Shown: piece by piece, positions 52,724 through 60,054 of the stretch
Layout: each line of letters begins with the position of its first letter
How positions within the stretch are numbered: the stretch's first letter is position 1
From: Coleofasciculus sp937127375
GTDB lineage: Bacteria; Cyanobacteriota; Cyanobacteriia; Cyanobacteriales; Coleofasciculaceae
Length of the DNA stretch: 64,000 nt
Assembly (NCBI GenBank): GCA_040218875.1
Contig: JAVJQP010000108.1
Reading direction: 5' to 3' (one strand)
The notes under the pieces: generated by a model
What the model saw: only the letters and a program-made list of their open reading frames with translations
The model's database searches: none
What the model was told of the DNA's origin: nothing
Program-made: the position numbers and the translations under genes

Positions 52724-53977
52724 TCAGCTTGCCAGAGAAATCGCTTGTGCCACTGCCTGATCCAAGTTACCCATCCAGTGTACAGGGAGTGCCGCTAAAC
52801 GGTCTTGGATAGTGTCTATTTTGCCGTTAGCTAAGCGAATGACTAGGTGAGGTAACTCTGTCCTAGATAAAGATTTCGGAGTGAGATGGCGGCGGCGACG
52901 ATTGCGTGAGTCACGGGAGTGCAATTTTCCTGTAGCTGGTGTTTTGGCGGGATCTACTGCACTGACTCCGGAGTTATTTTCATCTTTCGATAGTAGATAA
53001 GTGGCAATTACCTCAGCCACGGCTTCACTAGCTGCTTCGTTGCTCAAAATATTCACTAAGACAACTTGGATGTTTTGAGTGTCCGTCAATTGCTGCAAGG
53101 CATTTTGTAACTGTTGGACGGGAGAGGCGGCGGACGGTACATCCCAACTGGCATAACCATCTACAATTAAACAGCTTGCTGGCTTACCTTTGGCTTTGTA
53201 CACTAAATCCAATGTGGCAGCAGCAAGACAAGGACTATTACACAAAATACCAATATTTCCCTGACTATCCGTCCATTGCAGATCCGTTGGTTGGTCGGCG
53301 GGTTGGGGAGTGTGGGTGAGGCTTGATGCGAGGTTCGCCAACTCGGATTGGCGTCCCAAAGCGTGATCATTGACAGCAATTTTGCCATCTAGCGCCATGA
53401 CTTCATGGCTAGCACTGACGCCAAGGGGATTAATCTCCACTAAATCCAGGTCTTTTTGGATCAGAAGTTGATACATTTTCTGGACAATATCGCTGACTGA
53501 TTCGATCAGATCACCTTGCAGTCCCATTTTGAAGGCTAGACGTCGGGCGTAAAAGGGAGAAAAATCTTCCTCGACGGCGACTCGCTGCATCTGTGCCATG
53601 ACGTTTTCTACATGGATACCACCTTGGCATGAACCCAACAAAACGGGGCGTCTCAAGGTGTAGTCCAGGATAACCGCTAGATAGAATTCTTGCTCAGCAT
53701 CATAATGGGATTCCGCTAGCAGCACGTTGGGATATTTACCGAGAATGGATAGATTAAAAATAGCCCGTGCGGTGGCGATCGCGTCAATTGTATTTTCCAC
53801 TGTCCGGATACCACCCGCTCTACCCCGCCCCCCTTTGGGGACTTGGGATTTGAGAACCACGGGATAGGGAATGTCTAACTGCTTGAGATCTCTGGGATGG
53901 TCGATGCATTGAGAGGGCAAGACGGGAATGCCGATCTCGCGGAATAAGGCTTTGGCTTGGTACTCTAGTAAGTCCAT
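52724..53977 (-). CDS. sucC: SucC-like protein (succinyl-CoA synthetase beta family), divergent C-terminus
   Basis: This 417-residue protein has a good ATP-grasp half (LLEYQAKALFREIGIPVLPS, GGRGRAGG, and the metal ligands in EINPL...LDGKI). In the ligase half the glycine-rich loops of the family are lost: NGAGLAMGTMD becomes NSPCLAAATLD, GGGATKE becomes DGYASWD, and NIFGGI becomes NILSNE. An Arg-rich, poorly structured insertion (about residues 330-375) adds length. It is encoded upstream of the SucD-like gene. The pair may bind nucleotide but is unlikely to work as ordinary succinyl-CoA synthetase. Confidence 0.78.
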   Translation of the reverse strand: MDLLEYQAKALFREIGIPVLPSQCIDHPRDLKQLDIPYPVVLKSQVPKGGRGRAGGIRTVENTIDAIATARAIFNLSILGKYPNVLLAESHYDAEQEFYLAVILDYTLRRPVLLGSCQGGIHVENVMAQMQRVAVEEDFSPFYARRLAFKMGLQGDLIESVSDIVQKMYQLLIQKDLDLVEINPLGVSASHEVMALDGKIAVNDHALGRQSELANLASSLTHTPQPADQPTDLQWTDSQGNIGILCNSPCLAAATLDLVYKAKGKPASCLIVDGYASWDVPSAASPVQQLQNALQQLTDTQNIQVVLVNILSNEAASEAVAEVIATYLLSKDENNSGVSAVDPAKTPATGKLHSRDSRNRRRRHLTPKSLSRTELPHLVIRLANGKIDTIQDRLAALPVHWMGNLDQAVAQAISLAS

Positions 53978-54268
53978 GAATTTAGATGTTCAGCTAAGGG
54001 GGTATTCTTAAAGGGTAAGAACTCTTAGCCTTTAACGTTACAAAAACCTGACTCCAACAGCCACTCATTCACCCTGATGGTTCCTCAATCTGCCTGAAGT
54101 GATTGAGATTGCCAATTAATATGATAAAGTGTTCTTATCAGTTTTGCTCAACGAATCCCCCTGTAGGGTATCGTAGGAATGGGCAGTCGGGCATCGCCGC
54201 TGAAAAGGCAATTGGTATAATTTTACTCAAATACTGTCTTTGAGATTCCATAATTCATAATTCATACT

Positions 54269-54964
54269 GTGTTCCCCATTAGTGATGATAATCCGACGCG
54301 CATTACTCCTTATGTAACCTACGCGCTCATTGCTGCAAATATTGCGGTTTTTATCCATCAATTACTTTTAACACCACCCCAGCTTAATGCATTTTTCCAC
54401 CTGTATGCGGTTGTACCCAAAGAGTTAAGCGCTAGCTTTGAGGGGATTTCAGTCAATCAACCCGTGCCAGAATGGTTGACCTTGATAAGTTCTCAGTTTC
54501 TCCATGGGGGGTTTTTGCATATTGGTGGCAATATGTTGTTTTTATGGATTTTTGGCAACAACATTGAAGAGCGCCTGGGTCATATTAAATACTTCATCTT
54601 TTACATTGCTTGTGGTATACTAGCCGCTTTGTCCCAGTGGTTTTTCTCCATGCAATCAGGGATTCCATCTCTGGGGGCGAGTGGTGCGATCGCGGGAGTG
54701 ATGGGTGCCTATATTCTCAGGTTTCCTAGGGCTCAAATCAATACCTTGATCTTTTTAGGGTATTTCGTCACCACCATTCGATTACCTGCTGTTTTATACT
54801 TAGGATTATGGTTTGTCCAACAAGCGTTTAGTGGCGTGGCGAGTGTCAGTATGCAAACGGATTTGGGGACGGAAACTGGAGGAATTGCTTATTGGGCGCA
54901 TGCTGGCGGTTTTGTGTTCGGAGCCATCCTTGGTCCTTTATTTGGATTATTGTCTGAAGATTAA
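54269..54964 (+). CDS. Rhomboid-family intramembrane serine protease, copy 1
   Basis: This 231-residue, GTG-started protein has about six membrane helices, the catalytic Ser138 in GASGAIAG, and His211 in AYWAHAGGF. FLHIGGNMLFLWIFGNNIEE is the typical second helix. Rhomboids cleave membrane helices of substrates within the bilayer. Its paralogue follows 151 nt downstream. The two start alike (MFPISDDNP / MVPLRDENP), pointing to a tandem duplication with an STRR patch between them. Confidence 0.93.
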   Translation: MFPISDDNPTRITPYVTYALIAANIAVFIHQLLLTPPQLNAFFHLYAVVPKELSASFEGISVNQPVPEWLTLISSQFLHGGFLHIGGNMLFLWIFGNNIEERLGHIKYFIFYIACGILAALSQWFFSMQSGIPSLGASGAIAGVMGAYILRFPRAQINTLIFLGYFVTTIRLPAVLYLGLWFVQQAFSGVASVSMQTDLGTETGGIAYWAHAGGFVFGAILGPLFGLLSED

Positions 54965-54965
54965 T

Positions 54966-55055
54966 TTGTCATTTGTCATTCGTCATTTGTCATTTGTCAT
55001 TCGTCATACTCGCTACCCTTGAGAAGCAAGCTACGTCATTTGTCATTTGTCATTG
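54966..55055. repeat. STRR patch with TTTGTCA heptamers
   Basis: Several TTTGTCA/TTCGTCA heptamers are followed by ACTCGCTACCCTTGAGAAGC and AAGCTACGTCATTTGTC. It matches the patch at 460-520. It fills most of the gap between the two rhomboid genes. Confidence 0.8.
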
Positions 55056-55115
55056 TTTGTATCCATCAACCTACTTAAATAATTAATTGTTGATTTATCA
55101 GGGAGAAAGAGGCTT

Positions 55116-55847
55116 GTGGTTCCATTACGAGATGAAAATCCAATCAAAATTACACCTTATGTTACCTATATTCTGATTGCGACAAATGTACTAATTTTTA
55201 TTTTTGAGCTAACGTTAAGTCCTCAACAACTCGATGTATTTTTCCATCTATTTGCCGTTGTTCCCAAGGAATTGACAGCGAGTTTGAACGGAATTACGGT
55301 AAATCAGCCGATACCTGAACCGCTGACGTTAATCACAGCACAATTTCTCCATGCGGGGTTTACTCATGTGGGATTCAATATGTTATTTCTCTGGATTTTT
55401 GGCAATAATATTGAAGAAGAATTGGGTCGGTTCAAGTTTGTGATATTTTATCTAACCTGTGGCGTATTAGCCAGTTTAGCCCAGTGGTTTTTCTCCGCCC
55501 AATCGGGGATTCCGTCTCTGGGTGCCAGTGGTGCGATCGCGGGCGTGATGGGTGCTTATATTCTTAAGTTCCCCAATGCTAAAGTGGTTACATTAATTCC
55601 CCTCGGTTTCTTTTTCACCACGCTGAGATTACCGTCTGTATTTTTTCTGGGATTTTGGTTCTTGCAGCAAGCGTTTAATGGATTAGCCATGTTAGAAGCC
55701 CCCGCCAATGTGGGGATGGAAAATGGTGGTATCGCTTACTGGGCGCATGCTGGCGGGTTTATCTTTGGGGCTATTCTGGGTCCTTTGTTAGGATTATTCT
55801 CTGATGATACCAAGCCATCGTTTTGGGATTCCCAAAATCTTTCTTGA
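55116..55847 (+). CDS. Rhomboid-family intramembrane serine protease, copy 2
   Basis: This 243-residue, GTG-started paralogue of copy 1 has catalytic Ser138 (GASGAIAG) and His211 (AYWAHAGGF) at the same numbers, so the cores align without gaps. It has a longer C-terminal tail (DTKPSFWDSQNLS). Both copies appear active. Whether they share a substrate is unknown. Confidence 0.93.
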   Translation: MVPLRDENPIKITPYVTYILIATNVLIFIFELTLSPQQLDVFFHLFAVVPKELTASLNGITVNQPIPEPLTLITAQFLHAGFTHVGFNMLFLWIFGNNIEEELGRFKFVIFYLTCGVLASLAQWFFSAQSGIPSLGASGAIAGVMGAYILKFPNAKVVTLIPLGFFFTTLRLPSVFFLGFWFLQQAFNGLAMLEAPANVGMENGGIAYWAHAGGFIFGAILGPLLGLFSDDTKPSFWDSQNLS

Positions 55848-55879
55848 ACCTTGAGATAAGTAAAAATCAATAAAAAATC

Positions 55880-56878
55880 ATGATTGATTCGGTCAAAGAA
55901 GTGTTTCATTCACTTCCAGAATCCGTCAAGGAAATAATTGACCTAGCTATTCCTCTATTTGACAGCGCCCACAATTTTTACTGGATTTATATTTTATTCA
56001 GTTTAATTCTGCTTTTGGGATTATACCGAATCTCTCATCCACATCCTGTCAATTTTTCTTGGCGAGGTTTACTGAGTTACTGTTTCCCTCACTCAATTTA
56101 CACTCACAAATCGGCAATCTTAGACTATCAGTGTTATTGCATTAATGGGCTGATAAAAACCGTTATCAGTCTGACGCTACTGATTAGTGTAACGGAAATA
56201 GTAGCCAAACTGACAACTCAATCCTTTTACGGAATTTTCAGGGAACCGAGAATACAACCGGACGTAACTTTTACCGCTCAAATCGCTTATACAATTGCCG
56301 TCGTTTTCGCCATAGATTTTGGCTATTTTCTGGCACATTACTTGTTACATAAAGTACCCATTCTGTGGGAATTCCATAAAACTCACCACTCAGCCCAAGT
56401 GCTAACCCCCGTAACCGCAAAGCGAGATCATCCCGTCGATGATATGATCATTTATACCTGCAAAGCCTGTTTGCTGGGGTTGGTTACAGGTTTATTCCGA
56501 TATACGTTTAAGGCTGAGGTTGAACCCTTTACTATAACAGGTGTCAGTGTTATTGTTTATATATTTCATCTGACTTCAAATCTTCGCCATTTCCATGTTT
56601 GGATTTCCTATGGTTGGCATCTGAATCATATCCTAGTCAGTCCAGCTATGCATCAGATTCATCATAGTCAATTAGAGAAACACTTTGATAAAAACTTGGG
56701 ACTAATCTTTCCAATTTGGGACTATCTAGCGGGAACGTTATATGTTCCCAAAGAACCGGAAAGTTTTTCAGTGGGATTGGCTGAGGAAGAGTTCAACAGC
56801 GTTTGGCAATTATATTTTTCCCCGTTTAGCCGGGTGACTAAAATAGTAGCGAATTCCGGGAAAATGAAAAATAGCTAG
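55880..56878 (+). CDS. Sterol desaturase / fatty acid hydroxylase family membrane enzyme
   Basis: This 332-residue protein has the di-iron histidine boxes HYLLH, HKTHH (EFHKTHHSAQ), and HQIHHSQLEKH, and four or so membrane helices. The family includes sterol C-5/C-22 desaturases and fatty acid or carotenoid hydroxylases. In bacteria the substrate is usually unknown lipid or isoprenoid. It starts 32 nt after the second rhomboid gene and may share its transcript. All ligand histidines are present. Confidence 0.88.
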   Translation: MIDSVKEVFHSLPESVKEIIDLAIPLFDSAHNFYWIYILFSLILLLGLYRISHPHPVNFSWRGLLSYCFPHSIYTHKSAILDYQCYCINGLIKTVISLTLLISVTEIVAKLTTQSFYGIFREPRIQPDVTFTAQIAYTIAVVFAIDFGYFLAHYLLHKVPILWEFHKTHHSAQVLTPVTAKRDHPVDDMIIYTCKACLLGLVTGLFRYTFKAEVEPFTITGVSVIVYIFHLTSNLRHFHVWISYGWHLNHILVSPAMHQIHHSQLEKHFDKNLGLIFPIWDYLAGTLYVPKEPESFSVGLAEEEFNSVWQLYFSPFSRVTKIVANSGKMKNS

Positions 56879-56935
56879 TTGAAAAAGAATTACAGCAGAT
56901 TTGGTGGTTGATGAGGTACAGCCTCAAGCGCTGTA

Positions 56936-56985
56936 AGCCCTCAACTAAAGTTGGGGCTAAAAGCTTAAACCCGTTAAAACGGGTT
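56936..56985. repeat. Double-hairpin repeat, copy B (inverted relative to copy A)
   Basis: The stems AGCCC-T-CAAC/GTTG-GGGCT and AACCCGTT/AACGGGTT are joined by a linker that reads, on the minus strand, TTTAAGCTTTTAGCCCC. Copy A at 16696-16745 has the same linker but both stems are rewritten with pairing kept. A further hairpin TACAGC/GCTGTA lies just upstream (56917-56935). Confidence 0.78.
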
Positions 56986-57364
56986 CAAGAATTTACCTGG
57001 TAAGTTCGATTCTTACTTGAGCTTTGACAGACAAATTTATTTCCTGATTAAGTAGTCGGACTGGCATACAACGGCACGATCATTAAGTTTTGTAAATCCC
57101 CCTCAAACCCTTACTGGTTTCTGTTCGCCGTTGCCAACCGTTAACTTTAATGTGTCCACCTACTTAGCAGAGTACCCGATCTGAGAATAAGCATATTGTA
57201 GTGATTTATACCCTATTGATTGTTAAATCTAGATAAATTTTTGCAGGGTGGTACAGGTTGAAAAGATTTATAAAATCAGTAGTTTAAGAAGCAATCCGCC
57301 CTGAAACGCTCCGATACTATAGATATGGATGTGAGAAGTTACCACAAAGGAAAGGACAACATCA
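56986..57364. other. Gap upstream of the homocitrate synthase gene
   Basis: AT-rich stretch without a gene. It contains a T-arm-like hairpin (57000-57016), rejected as tRNA, and presumably the promoter for the next gene, which I cannot place exactly. Confidence 0.4.
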
Positions 57365-58525
57365 ATGTCACCTAGTCAATTTTCAATTATAGAAACGACT
57401 TTACGGGAAGGAGAACAATTTTGTGGGGCTAACTTTTCATCACAGGATAGAATAGAAATTGCCAGGGCGCTTGACCAGTTCGGCGTTGAATATATTGAAG
57501 TTACTTCCCCTTGTGCTTCACCGCAATCCCGTCAAGATTGTCAGCATTTAGCTCAATTGGGGTTGTACACCAAAGTGCTGACCCATATTCGCTGTCATTT
57601 AGAGGATGCAAAAGTAGCACTCGATACAGGCGTTCATGGGATTAATCTGTTTTTTGGTACGTCCAGTTTTCTGCGCCAGTTTGGTCATGGAAAGAGTATA
57701 AATCAAATTGTTGATCGGGCAACAGACGTTATTACCTTTATCCATGATCAAAGTCCTGAAACAGAGTTGCGCTTTTCTACAGAAGATTCGTTTCGCAGTT
57801 TGCTTCCGGATTTACTCCAGGTGTATTGTGCTATCGATAAACTCGGCATGGTGAACCGTTTCGGTTTAGCGGATACCGTCGGTGTCGCGACTCCCAATCA
57901 AGTCTTTAATTTAGTCCAGACACTGCGCCACCATACAAATACTGATATTGAATTCCATGGTCATAATGACACAGGTTGTGCGATCGCGAATAGCTACGCC
58001 GCCCTAGAAGCCGGTGCAACTCATATCAATACTACAGTATTGGGAATTGGAGAACGGAATGGGATCACCCCCCTGGCTGGGCTCATCGCCCGTCTCTACA
58101 CGCTTAACCCGGAACAATTGCAGTGGAAATATCGCCTCCCTCAACTGGCAGCACTGCATCAACTTGTCGCCGATAAAGTGGGTATGGCAATTCCAGCTAA
58201 CCACTATATTATCGGTTCAGCCGCATTTAACCATAAGGCGGGAGTTCATGCTAAAGCCATGCTGAATAATCCCCAGACTTACGAAGCCATTGATCCCAAT
58301 GATTTTGGACTATCCCGTTCCTTTTTAATTAATCATAAACTTACAGGGCGTCATGCCATTGCCAATCGCGCCAGTCAACTGGGATTAGACTTCGACCCCT
58401 TCCAAATTCAGGCAATCACTCAAACCATTAAAGCCTTGGCTGATCAACAAGCACTAACGCTAGAGACTGTGGATGAAATATTGCGTTCTACTTTCCCGAT
58501 GCAACAGCGTCAAAATCCGGCGTAA
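57365..58525 (+). CDS. Homocitrate synthase of the fungal/Thermus LYS20 type
   Basis: This 386-residue protein is very close in pattern to LYS20/21-type homocitrate synthases: FSIIETTLREGEQF (residues 6-19), VLTHIRCHLEDAKVALDTGV, the metal-binding FHGHNDTGCAIAN (His198, His200), and the C-terminal segments NHKAGVHAKAML and HKLTGRHAI. Such enzymes condense 2-oxoglutarate with acetyl-CoA to homocitrate for lysine by the 2-aminoadipate route. Cyanobacterial NifV proteins, which make homocitrate for nitrogenase cofactor, are more isopropylmalate-synthase-like, so this one is different. It has no lys or nif neighbours. What the cell does with its product is unknown. Confidence 0.85.
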   Translation: MSPSQFSIIETTLREGEQFCGANFSSQDRIEIARALDQFGVEYIEVTSPCASPQSRQDCQHLAQLGLYTKVLTHIRCHLEDAKVALDTGVHGINLFFGTSSFLRQFGHGKSINQIVDRATDVITFIHDQSPETELRFSTEDSFRSLLPDLLQVYCAIDKLGMVNRFGLADTVGVATPNQVFNLVQTLRHHTNTDIEFHGHNDTGCAIANSYAALEAGATHINTTVLGIGERNGITPLAGLIARLYTLNPEQLQWKYRLPQLAALHQLVADKVGMAIPANHYIIGSAAFNHKAGVHAKAMLNNPQTYEAIDPNDFGLSRSFLINHKLTGRHAIANRASQLGLDFDPFQIQAITQTIKALADQQALTLETVDEILRSTFPMQQRQNPA

Positions 58526-58560
58526 GGGTGAATTTTTCCTGGTTGATAACGGGTTCGATG

Positions 58561-59730
58561 CTATAGGTATTGGTCATCTGAAGCTTTGGCACGCTTGACC
58601 AAAAACTTCACTAACCAGGGTGCAATCATAATGATACTTAACATCCGGGTTAATTGCATGGCTAATACCAATCCGGTGTCCCCTCCTAACTGCATTACGG
58701 TAGCCACCATTGCCTCGATTCCTCCCGGCGTGAATCCTAAAATAGCCGTTGCCATATCCACATCGGTGATGCAATGAAAGCCATAGCCAATCCCTAAACA
58801 GGTGATAATTAACCCAGTGACTAACCCAATTTCAATTAAGACGGCTTTGAAGAGTTTACGGGCGGTTTGCCAGTCAAACTGTACCCCAACCGATAATCCA
58901 ATCAGCAATAGTCCACCCGCAAATAAAGGTTGAGGCATTTGCACTGGATTGGGCAATGCCCAAAACGCCGCTAGTCCGACTAGAAACGGACCGAAAAATC
59001 CAGGGGAAGGTAGACGGAATCGCTTTCCTGCCCAAATTCCCAGGATACCGCACCCCACTAGAATTAAAAGACTCAACGCTAAGGGTAAACTTGTTAAGGT
59101 GCTGGTTGGGGCGACAGTGGTGGTGACTGGCGTATCGGGGTTGGCGGGAACCAGAAGAGTAGCCGCACTGGGCATGAGTAACACAACCAGCAAGACTCGG
59201 ATATATTGAAGTAGAGCAACTGCGATCGCATCGGCTCCCATTTCTTCACTCATAACCACAATGCTGGACGCTGCACCCGGTATAAATCCGAGTAAACTGG
59301 TGGTGCGATCAATCCCAGCCCAACGACTTAAGAGATATCCATTAAATAAACTCAGACTTCCGGTGAGCAAAACACAGAGTAACAAAGGTACGGCGTAGGT
59401 TGTTGCCACACTAATGGTTTCTGGAGAAAAGCGAGTGGCTGTAACTAAACCGACAACAATTTGTCCGATGAGTTTAAAACTTGAAGGTAAGGGTTGGCGG
59501 CGTCCTAAGCTGATAGCATAGCCAATTCCCACCAGCATCGGACCCAGTAGCCAACCGACGGGGACATGCAGCCAGCTAAAGAGTAAACCAACGCCAATCG
59601 CGGTGATGATCTGCTGGGTAATTCTTTTGGTTTGGGGCAAATTGTCAACGAGTTTTTCTCTCCAACGGGAAAGACGGTCTTGATTGGGTATCGATGGGGA
59701 TTCCGGTAATGAGGAGAGTTGCCAAACCAC
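58561..59730 (-). CDS. AbrB-type membrane protein (ammonia-monooxygenase-like/AbrB transporter family)
   Basis: This 389-residue protein has about eleven membrane helices and the duplicated family signature VGWLLGPMLVGIG, FIPGAASSIVVMSEEMGADA, and FTPGGIEAMVATVMQLGGDT. Proteins of this family (PF05145) were named after a regulatory effect in Pseudomonas but are likely transporters. It faces the homocitrate synthase gene convergently. The substrate is unknown. Confidence 0.86.
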   Translation of the reverse strand: MVWQLSSLPESPSIPNQDRLSRWREKLVDNLPQTKRITQQIITAIGVGLLFSWLHVPVGWLLGPMLVGIGYAISLGRRQPLPSSFKLIGQIVVGLVTATRFSPETISVATTYAVPLLLCVLLTGSLSLFNGYLLSRWAGIDRTTSLLGFIPGAASSIVVMSEEMGADAIAVALLQYIRVLLVVLLMPSAATLLVPANPDTPVTTTVAPTSTLTSLPLALSLLILVGCGILGIWAGKRFRLPSPGFFGPFLVGLAAFWALPNPVQMPQPLFAGGLLLIGLSVGVQFDWQTARKLFKAVLIEIGLVTGLIITCLGIGYGFHCITDVDMATAILGFTPGGIEAMVATVMQLGGDTGLVLAMQLTRMLSIIMIAPWLVKFLVKRAKASDDQYL

Positions 59731-60054
59731 AGAGATTAATAGAGTATAAAAAACTTAACATTTCTATTCTATCATCTGTATTTTCTATAATCTGTATTAA
59801 TGAGGGTGTGGGGTGTGGGGTGTCGGGTGTCGGTTGGACACTTGCGATCGCGAAACCCAACCGATTAACCCAACAATTGGATTACTCTACCCTTCGGGTT
59901 CTCCATTGCGAGTACGAGAAGGTTCTGCCTACTGGACTGACACAGCTAAAATTTTGGACTCGACTTTACCATTGAATCAGGCGCAAAGCGAAAGCGCCCC
60001 TACCAAAGTGACTTCCCCAATCAACAAATGACATAAGACAAATGACGAATGACA
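59731..60054. other. Gap between AbrB-type gene and the Wzc-like gene
   Basis: I see no real gene. A short GGTGTGGGG repeat (59806-59822) and heptamer remnants near 60028-60055 are present. A plus-strand frame (about 59850-59985: RETQPINPTIGLLYPSGSPL...) has coding-like composition but no family I know and no proper start. Confidence 0.4.

Noticed and set aside
57000..57016. tRNA T-arm (GTAAG-TTCGATT-CTTAC)
   Set aside because: The T-arm geometry is right, but no D-arm or anticodon arm can be built upstream and the possible acceptor stem has a mismatch.
57365..58525. NifV in a nitrogen-fixation cluster
   Set aside because: No nif gene lies nearby, and the sequence fits the LYS20 type better than NifV.
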